Below, piece by piece: positions 1 to 12,146 of a DNA stretch of 64,000 nt. The stretch is from Vesta saturnalis. Lineage: Eukaryota > Arthropoda > Insecta > Coleoptera > Lampyridae. The DNA is taken from NCBI GenBank assembly GCA_036346205.1, contig JARFJB010001495.1:410001-474000 (forward strand). The letters are read 5' to 3'. Both the position numbers and the translations under genes were made by a program. The notes beneath the pieces were generated by a model. The model was not told the origin of the DNA. It made no database searches and saw nothing but the letters and a program-made list of their open reading frames with translations. Numbering within the stretch: position 1 is the first letter of the stretch; every line of letters starts with the position of its first letter.

Positions 1-655
1 CACATACACACTCACACGTACACACGTACAACGTACACACGTACACACGACACACGTCACACGTACACACGTACACACGTACATCACTACTACACGTACA
101 CACAACGTACACACGTACACACGTACACGTACACAGTACACACGTACACACGTACACACGTACACACACGTACACACGTACACACGTACACACGTACACA
201 CAGTACACAGTACTACACGTACACACGTACAACACGTACACACGTACACGTACCACTACACGTACACACGTACACACTACACACGTACACACGTACACAT
301 ACATCACACACGATACACATTCATACACATCACGTACACATACACACTACACACACACATCACACGACACACTACATACACATCACGTACACACTACATA
401 CACATACACACATACCACACTACACATACACATATACGATACACACTAACTACACTACGTACACAGTACACAGTACTATGCACGTACACACGTACACGCA
501 TACACACATCACTACACGATCACAGCTACACGCACTACGCACATATCATACACACTACACATTACCTACTACATCGCACTGTACAGTAACATCAAACGTA
601 ACACGTACATACATTACGTACGTAACAGTAATATGACTACAACTCTCGTCAGCAT
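1..655. repeat. Degenerate ACACGT-type simple repeat
   Basis: The stretch is built almost wholly from short variants of ACAC plus GTAC or AT (acacgt, acacat, acagtac) and carries many small indels. The repeat decays gradually toward about 600-655. No coding frame or insect TTAGG telomere motif is visible. It continues past the left edge of the window, so its full length is unknown. Confidence 0.9.
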
Positions 656-1914
656 GTAAAGGTACATGTTACAAGTTCACAACTTGAACATTGCTTACAC
701 GTATCTAACGTATATAGCAGTAATGCTGTTTGACCGCAGATTACGTGTACAAATAAGTGTGCATTGTCGACACAATATTGCCATTCCGTGTGTGCGTGTG
801 TTCATGTGTCGTCAGAGAACAGCGATGCGTAGGTTTGTGTATATCAAACTGATTTAAATAATGTATTTCTTAGATATTATATGGACATAGTACTTCATTA
901 CAGTGTACGATTGTTTTAACAATATACACAACTTCTGAGACACTCCGTTCGCCTTTAACGTTCTATCTTATTGCAATTCGTGTTTCGACCCAGTTTTTAG
1001 GTGGTTAAAATAAGTGTTCCAGTAGACTCTAATAATATGTTCATTCCAGTGGTATATTGATTCCTAGTCTTCTTGCAAGAGGAAACAGCCGATGGTAAGT
1101 TTTTGCTGTAATTTTTTCCACAACGTGATCTTAACATTGTATTCTCCTCTAAGATACTTAAATGACATACATCTGCATTGACCCATGCTCTTGCTCTGAT
1201 ATTAGTTTATTAAAATAAGTTCTTATTCTTGAGTGTTGGGTAATTTATCTGGGTTTGTTGGTAATTGGACTCTAACCACCTGTCTTGTAGAGATCATTAA
1301 AGGTAGTAATTTCTATTTTTCCCACAGAAAGAATACCACAAGACATCAATCTAGAATTCAATCCAATCTGCGTGTACCAATGTGGAGCCCCTGCTTTACG
1401 AAATGTGCATTGCTTAAAAAATTATTGTCTACGATTGGTGCTTTTGTGGGTATGTTTTCTTCAGTAAAAACCATTTCCACGTTAAATTAAGCGAATCGGG
1501 TTGTTTTAAGGAATTTATGCTAACAGTTTTTTAAGGTTGTCCTTCTGCGTCGTCGATTAATTTTTTTACTAGCGCTATCCGGTAACATTTAATTTCTGAG
1601 AGAATATCAACTAGGCCCAGCTCTCTTTGGTTCATTGGTAAATATATATGTTTTGACCGTCCTCATTTTGCAGAGAAGCGCCCGGAGATATAATTAGTGT
1701 TGTAAAGACGTTCATCAAATCTCGTTCCTCGTCGTTAGACAGAGTCAATCTTATTCTGTTTAGTCACTGTATATGGAGGGCAATTTCTGTTTTTCCTTTC
1801 CAACATCTTCCTCAGAATCCCCACAATTAAGCTCCGCTCTAGAGCTAGCCGGATATATTTGGTAGCACTTTTCAAAGATCTTAGTCAGTTTTTTTATTAG
1901 ACATAAACACCCGA
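656..1914. other. Unassigned sequence, probably decayed 3' part of a LINE
   Basis: Only short frames are visible on either strand, including weak ones at 666-857 and 1233-1490 with no family match. It lies directly downstream, in minus-strand sense, of the reverse-transcriptase remnant at 1915-2400. Minus-strand translation gives scattered patches that could be the LINE thumb and C-terminal region, for example around 1060-1140, but none carries a diagnostic motif. I infer that it is the eroded 3' half of that LINE. Confidence 0.35.
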
Positions 1915-2400
1915 TAGTCATCTGGATACGTTATCGCGATTATTGTCACTTTTAAGTAAACCGGAGGTTGGGAAACGACAGTCATTTTGCTAAGATTTTG
2001 TAATGGGTATACAGTAGGGAGATTGGATGCTAGTTTCTAAACTCTACCAAATCACCTGTTTTTGGCATTACAGTAATAACAGCCTTACACATGTAATTTG
2101 GTAGTGAGTTTCTTGGATAGTCTAGAAAAGTTTGTATTTTATATGGTTCCAGAAGGCAACGTAAAATTGGACCGTTAGGCATCAATTCTGCTAGAACCGT
2201 TTTTATTTAATAACTGTAGCGCTGTTGTCAATGCATCAAATGTGATTGGTTTTTTACTAACATCTTATCGTCGGGTAGAGTTGTGAAGATTCATATAATC
2301 GACTGGAAGGAAAGTGTGTAATTGATTTGTTTGGTGCACATGGCGAAAGTGATTGCCCACTGCTTCACAAAGGATTTGCGGACCCTCAATTCCATTGTTA
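1915..2400 (-). pseudogene. LINE reverse transcriptase fragment (L1/Tx1-like)
   Basis: Minus-strand translation shows the linker and first RT blocks of a non-LTR retrotransposon. Around 2170-2230 is a run resembling the 'LNKNKSPGIDG' block, followed after a one-base frame change by LTVQFYVAFWNHIKYKLF. Around 1990-2100 is PKTGDLVEFRN, a stop, then HPISLLYTHYKILAK. This matches the family pattern 'PKKGDL...NWRPISLL..DYKILAK', with the tryptophan codon changed to TAG. In life the protein would copy element RNA at a nicked genomic target. Several stops and frameshifts make it non-functional. Assignment to LINE RT is firm. The L1/Tx1 placement is judged by eye from these blocks and is less sure. 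Confidence 0.72.
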
Positions 2401-2984
2401 TGTATTACGATGGACAAAGATCTGAAAGAGTTGCACATTTTGTACCTGTTGTTTCGTGGTCAGAGTGTATGAGTTTGTCGTAATTTGCGCATGATACTTG
2501 ATGTTCAATTATTTCTTGAACCAATCCTTTGTGGTGTTTAGTGGGGCATGTAGATGCTCATTTTTAATGTTATATTCACTACAAATAAAGGTTTTCAGTT
2601 GTTATTGCAAGTAATAGGAATCATTGAACTTTTTATGTTCGTTCTGCCTGTGGTGCAAGATCTCGACGTCTTTATGTTTGACTTGAGGCAGTCACATAAT
2701 AATACTAAGCTCTCGGAGATCGGATGGAAGTCACCAGTGGTCCTTGTGTATATTAGTAAACGTTATATTTTTTGACACTTCGGTGATTTTTCTCATTGTA
2801 TTATCGTTGCTGTACGCCTATGTACAGAAAAAAGTAACGGGCAACTGAACCGTACTGTGTATCGCAAATCAACACACACAGACATATACATAAATGATGA
2901 ATCTCATTATCATTCGGCACAGCGAGTCAGTAATTAAAACACTAAGAAATCGAGAACATATCAAGGAAGAATTTGAAAAAGTAA
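2401..2984. other. Unassigned; possible upstream (endonuclease-linker) part of the LINE
   Basis: No feature is supported here by clear motifs. Minus-strand frames in 2400-2760 stay open for short stretches and adjoin the LINE RT remnant, so they may be its endonuclease-to-RT linker. The frame on the other strand at 2554-2775 resembles nothing I know. Confidence 0.3.
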
Positions 2985-4212
2985 AATCGCTCTACGACAC
3001 CAGCAGAAGGTTACATCCATCTAGAAGGAGGAAGAAGCACATCGTAATGTGATTAACGCGCTTCAGAATCCCAAGGAGCACATCAACCTCTAAAATCATG
3101 GAATCTACGTGATACTATATCGTCACTGCAACATGTCTTACATTGCGCAAATTGATACAAAATAATTGCATGTTTATAGAAGACGCGGCAGAGGTCGCTC
3201 AGAGGCAGACACAATAAATGTTTTGGCATATATGCAATTTAACCCCCATTTAAGTATCAGATCAGTAGCTAGAGACTTGCGAATAAGCAGAACCGTATTT
3301 TGACAATACACAGGTAAATTCATTAGATGTACAATTAAAAGTAGATACCTTCTCATTTGCTAAATATATGTTTCTTAAACAAAATATACCTACACAATAT
3401 TTGTTGGCATGATTATATTGTAACATATTAACTTATTTATTTTCTAACTCTGGAAAGATATTTATTAGGACGTTATATTTCTTTTAGGTTACATCCATAT
3501 CATGTAGTACTGCGTCAAAGATTGAATGATCGCGATTACGATAGAAGGTTGGATTATTGCAACTGGTTGCTAGATATGATATGTGACGAGCCTCAATTGC
3601 TGCACGTATTTTCGTTTTCAGACGAAGCTGCATTTAGAAGTGATGGTATGGTAAATCGTCACAATGTGCACTATTAGTTACAGACTAATCCACGCTGGAT
3701 GGAAGAGGTTCAACATCAGGGTCGATGGTCGGTAAATGTATGGTGTGATATCTTAGATGGTCAGATAATTGCACCCTTTATTTTTGATAACTCAATTAAT
3801 GGGGAACGCTACCTAAATTTTTTAAGGGATGAATTGCCTTTTCTTTTAGAAGATATACCCCTAGCAAATCGTAGGTCCATGTTGTTCCAGTACGATGGGT
3901 GCCCGGCGCATTTCTCCAGAGAAGTTAGAGAATTTTTATATGATGCATACTCTGATAGATGGATAGGACATGGAAGCCTATTTCTTTGGCCAGCCAGGTC
4001 ACTAAACTTGACTAACTTAGACTTCGATCGTTGGGGATGAATTAAGGACCTTGTTTTTGCAACTAGGACCACTTCTCGACATATAACATGATCGATATAA
4101 TACGAAATGCCATTCAGAGTATTTCGGGAGCAGAAATTGAGACTGCTGTTCAATCTACTCGTCGAAGAGTAAACGCTAACGTCGAAAATGGTGGGTGATA
4201 ATTTGAACATTT
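2985..4212 (+). pseudogene. Mariner-like transposase A (DUF4817/DDE type), broken
   Basis: This is a decayed cut-and-paste transposase of the arthropod Tc1/mariner group that starts with an N-terminal helix-turn-helix (DUF4817-like) region. The N-terminal part is at 2985-3310. An apparent intron (GT at about 3316, AG at about 3487) precedes the hallmark block HPYHVVLRQRL. Catalytic regions are recognisable: first Asp in SFSDEAAF, second in FQYDGCPAH, third in the degraded NLTNLDF. The C-terminal block follows to 4212. Lesions include a stop before QTNPRWMEEV (TAG near 3676), a one-base shift before the intron, and stops after 4038. The reading frame at 3699-4040 is its largest open piece. Its terminal repeats are not identified. 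Confidence 0.85.
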
Positions 4213-4275
4213 AGGTCGTCTTGAATTTTTTGTTATATTTTATAGTGCTGTTTGTGTTTATATTTGTTTCAACAC

Positions 4276-4278
<3 letters not shown>

Positions 4279-4367
<89 letters not shown>
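4279..4367. repeat. (TA)n microsatellite
   Basis: This is an almost pure AT dinucleotide tract broken once near 4327-4332. The apparent Tyr/Ile-rich frame across it is an artefact of the repeat. Confidence 0.97.
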
Positions 4368-4372
<5 letters not shown>

Positions 4373-4379
4373 ATACATA

Positions 4380-4730
4380 CAGTGTGTCCAAAATTGGTCT
4401 GTGCAGTATTGCTATCTTGGAAACTATAAGAGATCCTCTATTGAATGGTGACAGAAAAAAAATAATCCGACGTTTCGTCGATTAGAGACCATCATCAACT
4501 TTATTTTTTCATATGGGGCGAAAATTAGCTAATGGTATAAAGCGATTCCTTTTTTTATTCTAAATCCAACGATGTATAACACTTAATGATAATTCGACGT
4601 TTCGACCCTCATTCTTGATATTTTCAATTATTTCTTTTTTTAAGAAACATTTTTGAAAAAAAACTACCAAAGCAATATATTGTGTAAATGTACATTTATT
4701 TCAACCCATAATTCATAATAGGACGTTTCC
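4380..4730. other. Transposon-end debris with Penelope-like terminal motifs
   Basis: It begins with TACAGTGTGTCCAAAA, a mariner-type terminus reading rightward. Two stretches then carry CGACGTTTCG followed by a CATCATC- or CTTGATA-type tail (about 4468-4500 and 4592-4625), a layout common in the terminal repeats of Penelope-like elements. No coding frame is present. Assignment is by motif only. Confidence 0.4.
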
Positions 4731-4978
4731 AAGATAACTATTTATTACGATATCGAAAAAGCCTTTCCAAACATTGTCTTAAACAATGACATAAATAAAT
4801 CTTTTATTAAGTTTAAATTTAAGTAAACACCTAACAATACATTTACTTCAAATGAAAATATTTAGAAAAATGTGAAAAATCCTATTAAAACACTTAAAAA
4901 TTAACTACAGCTAAATAATGTATTCGATTATTGTAAATTTTTGGTAGTAGGCTTTGATGAGTTTAAAACAATTATTGT
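4731..4978. repeat. Left inverted-repeat blocks flanking transposase B
   Basis: Block 1 (4731-4783) is the reverse complement of 6285-6337. Block 2 (4858-4978) is the reverse complement of about 6375-6487, nearly identical over some 115 bases. They flank the transposase remnant at 5040-6001 and look like its long terminal inverted repeats. The order of the two blocks is the same on both sides rather than mirrored, which points to rearrangement. Confidence 0.8.
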
Positions 4979-5039
4979 ATAACAATTACGTTATCGGTCA
5001 AAAGACTACAATAGTTTCTCACATTTTAATGAACATCGT

Positions 5040-6001
5040 TTGAAAATGGCGTTAAATTATTCTAACGAAGAAATTTTTGATATGTTAGTGTGCTTTATCA
5101 AAAATGAAAGAAATGCTACCAGAGCTAGTGATGACTATTTTCAAATGTACCCCGAAAGAAGACAACCTGGCAGAAATCATTTTAATAATGTAGTAAGAAA
5201 TTTAATGGAATTTGGAAGTTTTGAAAAACCACGTTCAAAAAAGTATGCGAGCGATAATGAAAATCGTAACGGAAAGTTTCATATTCCAAAATACACTGTA
5301 CAGAATGTTTTGAAAGTTGATAAATATCATCCTTACAAGCGAACAATTATACAAGGCCTCTAAGAAGGTGACTTTGGCTGGAGAAGCCCGTGAAAATCCA
5401 CATATTCGCGATCCACGCCGACTTCAAGTACGATTTAGTTTTAATGTGTGGTGCGGAATGATCGGTAAGTAATATCTTTGTTTGAGTTAATTGAGTAACA
5501 TTTAATAAATTAACTACGACTCATTTTTTTAATATTCCCAATTAATTTCAGGAAATCGTCTAATTGGTCCATTTATTTATGACCACACGTTAACAGGGCA
5601 ATTATACCTTTTAATGTTGCAAACGCAAATCATTCCATTCATTCGTGAAGCTGTTCCCCCTGATGAATTTAATAATTTGTGGTTCCAACAAGATGGACGT
5701 AATTCTAGGGAAGTTCGAGCATTTTTACGGGAGAGGTTTTGGTGAAAGAATAATATCCAACGGTGGGCCTGTGCGTTGGCCTGCTAGGTCTCCGGACCTT
5801 ACCCCATTAGACTTTTATTTATGGGGATATGTCAAAAATCAGGGGTATGAATTTGATCCACCAGAAAATAATCAAGTTCTGGAACATCGAATTATTAATA
5901 TTATTGAAAATATTAATAGTAATACGATACGTTGAGTAACCAGAACTGTCGCAAAAACATGTGAAAAGTGCATTGAAAAAAATGGTCGACATTTTGAATA
6001 A
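5040..6001 (+). pseudogene. Mariner-like transposase B, internally deleted
   Basis: The first 107 residues (ATG at 5043) form the N-terminal DNA-binding part: an ARxSDDYFQMYPERRQPGR-like DUF4817 segment, then VDKYHPYKRT. The frame then breaks, and the region that should carry the first catalytic Asp is missing. The DDE domain resumes at about 5400 (RLQVRFSFNVWCGMIG). A probable intron follows (GTAAGT at about 5464, AG at about 5551), then GNRLIGPFIYDHTLTG. The second Asp is in WFQQDG, with the following residues deleted (QDGRNSREVR), and the third is in SPDLTPLDFYLWG. A stop at 5935 precedes the typical C-terminus ending GRHFE. It is non-functional. Inverted repeats flank it on both sides. 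Confidence 0.88.
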
Positions 6002-6284
6002 TAGTATGTAGAAATAATGTCGGTTTTACAATTATCCTGTAAAATACATTTAATATTAATATAAAACACTATAAAAATTATTTGATACCGTAGCGTAGTA
6101 AAATGTATGATTCATTGCTAAAAATGTTTTTTAATTACTTTTTAGTCATAATTTTATGGTTTAAATGAGTAACATTTAACATAATACCCTAATAACTACT
6201 ATGTGTTTTTTGAATATTCCCCATTATTTTCACTTCTTTGCTTGAGCAATTTATTTATGAATACCAAGTAAACAGTTGAGTATT

Positions 6285-6487
6285 TTTAAGACAAGTTTAG
6301 GAAAGGCTTTTTTGATATCGTAATAAATAGTTATCTACGAATAGGTAGCTACTGTTCATAAGAGATTACTTGATAATGCAATAATTGTTTTAAACCTACT
6401 ACCAGAAATTTACAATAATCGAATTCATTATTTAGCTGTAGTTAATTTTTAAGTGTTTTAATAGGATTTTTCACATTTTTCTAAATA
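6285..6487. repeat. Right inverted-repeat blocks flanking transposase B
   Basis: These are reverse-complement partners of 4731-4783 and 4858-4978. The outer block ends in CTAAATA, immediately followed by a CAGGGTGG terminus at 6488 that belongs to a different element. Confidence 0.8.
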
Positions 6488-7330
6488 CAGGGTGGCGCAT
6501 TAGTGCTTAGAAGTAATTTTAAATTTTTTTTAAATAGAAAACTATATATTATTACATATTTAGATTCTGCATACAATTTTAGACACATTTTATGTATAAC
6601 GTCTTATACCTAAGTCTAACCGTTTTTGACAAACTTGTCAAAAATGACGTTTGCAGGCCAAAACATAGGTGGAAATCTTTTCTAAACGAAGCCTTTATCA
6701 ATTAGTTATGGTTGGTTTCCTTGGAAATGGGGACCTACTCTAATGGGCTGTATTGATATTTTTGTAATACATTCATACAGGGTGATCAAAAATGGACAAT
6801 AAAAAGTAGATTAAAAAAACTTATAAAGCCATTTTTTTTAAATGGAAACCCCCTATTTTTCTAATTCTATCTTATTTGGCATTAAAAATAAGGGTGACTT
6901 TGTATAAGAGTGTATATTCCAAAAAATTGTAGTTTTTGAAATAATGACAATTTAACATTTTTTTTATTGTAAAAAGGCTATACGGCTTTCAAGTTTTGTT
7001 GTTAGTTGGCCGTGACGGCGAGGCGTGGCATATAAAAATAATAGAGATCATCAGAAACGTCATTATTTATTGTCAGTTGATAATTTTTGTGATGCATTAG
7101 TGTATTTTATAGAGCGGCGAAACAAAAAAATCGAGCACTTCAGATCGAAATATTACAATTTATTGAACCCCATATAAATAATTATTTTATTAAACGAACT
7201 TAAAGTAAAGACAATATTTTTTTGATTCAACAAATTATGTCCTAATCCCAATCATAAACTTAACACCTCTAATATAACTGAACCTTTAACTAATTATACA
7301 GATAAAAGTACTAGAAACACGTCAAATACG
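6488..7330. other. Left ends of mariner-like elements (two CAGGGTG termini)
   Basis: Two rightward termini of the TA-CAGGGTG type start at 6488 (CAGGGTGGCG) and 6778 (CAGGGTGATC). The rest is AT-rich untranslated sequence leading to the minus-strand transposase at 7333. I found no matching right-hand termini downstream of 8300, so the element or elements are probably truncated on that side. Confidence 0.5.
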
Positions 7331-7332
7331 TA

Positions 7333-8330
7333 CTACCTAATAAATTGTTCGAAATGTCCGCTTCTTTCTTGAATACACAATGCAATACGTCTCTCAAATT
7401 CGCTGCTAAAATTTCTACACATTTCAACACTAATGTTTTGAAAACAGTTTCTAATCCTAATCTTCGATGTCTTCCTTTGTTGTAGGCGGTATTTTATAAA
7501 CCTGCTCTTTGACGTACCCCCATATGCTAAAGTCCATTTGAGTAAGATCTGGGGATCTAGCAGACCAAGCAACAGGCCCTCCCCTCCCAATCCAACATTC
7601 TGGATATCTAGCATTTAAAAAAATTATTATCGGAGCTGTATGATGTACTGGAGCCCCATCATGAAGAAACCACATTTCTTGTTGCGTATCCTGTGGCACT
7701 CGACGCAACAAATTAGGTAGATGGTTTTGCAGAAAGTCTAAGTATACTTCTCCTGTTACTCGTTGATCAAAAAAATATGGTCCAATTACATGATTACCGA
7801 CAACACCTCCCCAAACATTTAAAGACCATCTAGTTTGAGAAGTATATCTTATAAAATGTGGATTTTCGGTAGAATAGTAATGAAAATTGTGTCCTTTTAC
7901 ACTTCCGTTTCTGTGAAATGTGGCCTCATCTGTAAATAAAATCAAATGAACAAAATTTCTTTGTTGGTTTATTTTGTTTTGAGCCCATTGACAAAACTCC
8001 AGTCGTGTTTGATAATCTTCAGGAACCAACTCTTGAAGTAGTTGAATGTGATAGGGGTGCATTTTTTAAGACTTCAATATCCGTTGTACCGTACGTCGTT
8101 CAACACCAACCCGCTGAGAAATGGGTCGTTGTCCAATATATGGATTTTCGGTAACTGTTAATAGTACATTTAATTGATTTTACTCAGTCTGTGCACGTTT
8201 TTCCCTAGTATTTTTTTCATATAACACATTGCCAGTTCTTTCAAAATGTTCGATAAACGTACAGTACATAATCTGTGTTTCCAGTTTTCCACTAAAATTA
8301 CATTCACAATGCTAATTTAAGTGTGGACAC
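7333..8330 (-). pseudogene. Mariner-like transposase C, broken
   Basis: The minus-strand frame from 8062 to 7457 gives a nearly complete DDE domain of about 200 residues. It starts MHPYHIQLLQEL, with first Asp in FTDEATFHRNG, WSLNVWGG, second Asp in FLHDGAPVHH, and third in SPDLTQMDFSIWG. The N-terminal helix-turn-helix continues upstream to about 8330, in frame but interrupted by two TAA stops (about 8182 and 8066). It ends in GVERRTVQRIL just before the DDE domain. The C-terminal 45 residues, ending HFEQFIR, are in a shifted frame at 7333-7470. All three catalytic Asp positions survive, so this copy is old but only lightly broken: two stops and one frameshift. No intron is present before HPYH, unlike copy A. 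Confidence 0.9.
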
Positions 8331-8749
8331 TTTCTAAGTACTTGATTATGTAAGTTTATTTTGTAACCTTCGCTCACTTTCACTTAGTTCTCTATACAGT
8401 TTCATGAATCTTTAAAATTTTTGTCTTTTATCATATCTTTGTTACGTACATTAGTCCACTTATGTTGAATGATATAATTTACATTCTCTTTGTATTAGAA
8501 TAGAAGTTCATTATGCGACCACTCTGGAATCTGCATGTATAATTGGATTAGATTTATTTTACATAAGAAAACATATTTTGAATCTCCGCAGCTGCTCGGA
8601 AACCATCAACATTAGAAATTTATTATGTAAAGAAAATTATCACGAACTGTAATTTTAAATTATATTCAAGTTGGTGGAAAAAAATTCACTGTAGCAGTTC
8701 AAACATTAACATTGAAAAAACGAAACTCACTTGTTAGTCAGTATAACTT

Positions 8750-8905
8750 ACTGGTAAATAAAACACTGTGGTTTCATGTTGAAAAGGTTGAAATTTATTA
8801 ACTGGTGTTGTTAACGTGACGTTTCGGGAAAGCTGACATATACATATAAATATGTATGGTTCCCTTCATCAGACATAGTATCGTTACAAAACAACAGTTG
8901 TTGTT
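8750..8905. repeat. Penelope-like terminal-repeat motif
   Basis: A GTGACGTTTCGG core is followed 60-70 bases later by TTCATCAGAC. This is the layout seen at the ends of Penelope-like elements and resembles sequences at 41100-41170 and 47190-47240 in this window. No coding part adjoins it. Confidence 0.4.
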
Positions 8906-9062
8906 ACTATTAAACATGGTAATAAACCATAATCTAAAATATTAAATCCTGCGCTTTACATATATACACAATCAACTTCAGTATAATTACATAATGTTAA
9001 ATACAGTTTTTAAACTGAGCCCATATCAATCTACTCCTTTTATTTAGCTTATTTAATATCAT

Positions 9063-9087
9063 CTCAACACACACACACGCACGCACA

Positions 9088-9147
<60 letters not shown>

Positions 9148-9234
9148 CCCACGCACCCACGCACCCACGCACCCACGCACCCACGTACCCACGCACCCAC
9201 GCACGCACGCACCACCACCCACCACCACGCACCA

Positions 9235-9282
<48 letters not shown>

Positions 9283-9559
9283 CGACACACACACACACAC
9301 ACACACACATACACCCACGCACACGCACACGCACACGCACACGCACACGCACACGCACACGACACACACGCACACGCACACGCACACGCACACGCACACG
9401 CACACGCACACGCACACGCACACGCACACGCACACGCACACGCACACGCACCACGCACGCACCACGCGCACCAGCACGCGCACGCGCACGGACGCACGCG
9501 CACCACACGCACACGCACACGCACACGCACACGCACACGCACACACACACACACACACA

Positions 9560-9600
<41 letters not shown>
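9063..9600. repeat. Compound microsatellite (CA/CACG)n, GC-rich, ending in (TA)n
   Basis: About 500 bases are built from CACG, CACGCA and CA units with CCA variants, followed by a TA tract at 9563-9600. The three long Cys/Val/Arg-rich minus-strand frames across it are repeat artefacts, open only because the unit lacks stop codons. It is strikingly GC-rich against its AT-rich surroundings. Confidence 0.97.
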
Positions 9601-9603
<3 letters not shown>

Positions 9604-12096
9604 TTGAAATGGTTAATTATTATTATGATATAAATAAAAATCTTATTTCTTAAATATAAATTGTTACTTAAATATAAATATGCTCCGAACTAACTCTATT
9701 ATCTCTTCGGGGATAGAGTTCAAATTGCTTTTAAACTTATTGTTGGCAAATAAAATCAATAATAACTTCTAACCTTTTAAATCTTTAAAATTATTATATA
9801 ATGTATTATAATGTAAACGTGATATCATAGAAAATTTTATTTCACACATGGAAATGTTTACGTCAAATAAATTGTAATTTATAATAAATGGTTTCTGTGT
9901 GAAACAGACTTTATTGGAATCTGCACAATAACGCATGCGTTGCGTCCTAACTGACTTAATTAAATGCAGGCTGTCAAAAATTTCAACAAATGATCTAAAG
10001 TGTGTGAGTATAATTATGTTTTTGTTGAAAATAAAATTATAATGTTAATAATAACACCGGTTCATTTACTTTACAGATATTTATAACATGTTGTCGCACA
10101 AACATTTATTCATAATCAATAAAAACATAAATACAGGAAATCAAAAGAATAATCAATGCAATAATGGGTTATGATAGTAAAATTTCATTCACATGTGTTG
10201 CTGCACTTTCCAAAGAATGTTTTCATTAGGCTTGTTCCATATTAAAATATTGGATGTAGACTTCTTCCCTTGTGTCGACGATACTGCTTTGCTGTTCACA
10301 ATGGTGCTGCTTAATTTTCCATAATTAACACTTTATTTTAAATTGTATGTTTAAATGTTGGTTTATATATTTACTAAATTTTCGGATTTAAATTTATATT
10401 TTATTTTCATATAAATTTTAATTGCTTGCACTTTTATTTTAGATGCCGTTATGGAATCTAGTTTATTTAATACTCTGCGTCCCTTTCAAGAAAAATAAAC
10501 ATCAAATCCAAAATAATTGTATGATTTTATTAACGTAAAAAAAATATGCACATCATCCGATGTTAGAACACGAAATCAAATTGAAACAATTATAATATTA
10601 TCGACACTTATAAACGGCAACCTAATTTTTAATTTTGTTATAGGTTAAAATAATCGTTTCTGAGATCTCGACTCTACGTTGATCGCGTTTGAAAACCGAA
10701 AATGTAAACGAAACTTGTAACTTACATGTTAACACCTATTAACACTATGACTTGTTAGTTACAAAAAATATTTCAAAAGGCAGAGAGTGAGAAATCAGGA
10801 GCAATTCTTTTTATACATTTCTCTTGGATACCAAATTTTCAATTTTTTTCTACACACAAAAGATCCAAGCATCTGATTGGTCTAAACAAAATTGTTAAAT
10901 TAACTAAAATACAAATTATGCTATAACTTTTTTAAACCAAGTCGGATTTACTTTTTGAATACAGATTTGGAATCAGGGCAACTTTCCGCATAAAAAGACA
11001 CCTCACAAGCCCTATTTCGCTTCGAAGCTTTGCGTTTTGACAACTTGAAATCTAAATTTACTCATATCTAAGAAAATCTGTATTTTACACCTAAACTAAC
11101 TACATATTCAGAATCTACATAAAAAACTATATCAGAATACATTTATTTCAATCCAGTTAACTTAATTTTAACAGAAATTCCATTTTCATATTTAAATTTT
11201 AGGTAGTTAACACAACTTCTCTAATTTTATGTTCATATTACATGTATATTGTAAATTTCTTTATGAAACCTACTATTATTTGCTTTTATAATTTATTCTG
11301 AACTTAACTTATCGTATAAAAACTATAAATTTGCAAAATTCTTAGATATAATACTTAACCTAACTTAATATAATTTTACTTGTAACTTGCGTTTAAAACG
11401 TCTAAATCACTTGAAATGTTAATTTATTACATTCTTATAACTGTCTTTAACACAAATACTGTTTATTTTTACTCCATACTCCATAATTTAGTCATATCAG
11501 AATTCCATATTGTTAACACATTTATGTAAATTTTCTACACAAAATGTAATTTTATGTTAAATATCACATTGTAGAAATGTTGTTTATGTTCTTATCAATG
11601 TTTCTAAATTACTACCACTTCTGCACTTTTTATACACTTGGTCTGTGAAATACTAATATACAATGTTCGTACCATAACCCTTTTTTTATATTTTATAGAA
11701 TTTATGAATTGTACCTAAATCTATACATATTCTACATATTGGAATTAACATACTTCATGTGAATAATATCTGTAAAGTGTTTAAAATGCTTAAATGAATT
11801 GATTAAACTGTAAAATTACTAAAATGTGTTCACCGAAACTAATCGTACCCACACATATCAATCTTTTTGACCTTTCTCACATGCTGCTGGTATAGCTCAT
11901 TGCTTTTATGAATAAAACAACCTTGTGCATACTCCACAAAGCCTGTTTTGTTATATCAAAACCATATTTTCCCTCTCGTATACCATTTTTCTTATTAAAA
12001 ACGAACTGTATGCTTTCTCAAATCTATTTAAATTTGCACACTATAAAGAATATAAGCTCGATAACTCTAGCCCCTGTATTATGCTTATTTCTAACC

Positions 12097-12097
<1 letters not shown>
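9601..12097. other. AT-rich intergenic DNA, no firm feature
   Basis: Very AT-rich sequence with no transposase motif or repeat structure that I can support. Two short frames look less random than their surroundings. On the minus strand at about 10196-10340 is a 45-residue frame ending in a stop. On the plus strand at 10452-10501 is a short frame directly after TTTTATTTTAG, a splice-acceptor-like tract. Both could be exon fragments, but nothing confirms it. Confidence 0.5.

Positions 12098-12098
<1 letters not shown>

Positions 12099-12139
<41 letters not shown>
12099..12139. repeat. (TA)n microsatellite
   Basis: Pure TA dinucleotide run of about 40 bases. Confidence 0.97.

Positions 12140-12146
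<7 letters not shown>

Noticed and set aside
1..655. Telomeric or CRISPR-like array
   Set aside because: Units are not TTAGG, there are no unique spacers of constant length, and the pattern is an irregular simple repeat.
4221..4451. Frame rich in Tyr-Ile repeats (also at 11908-12222, 54599-55012 and 62411-62632)
   Set aside because: Produced by TA dinucleotide tracts, not by a gene.
8997..9565. Three overlapping minus-strand frames of 164-187 codons, Cys/Val/Arg-rich
   Set aside because: They are translations of the CA/CACG microsatellite in three frames; openness follows from the repeat lacking stops.
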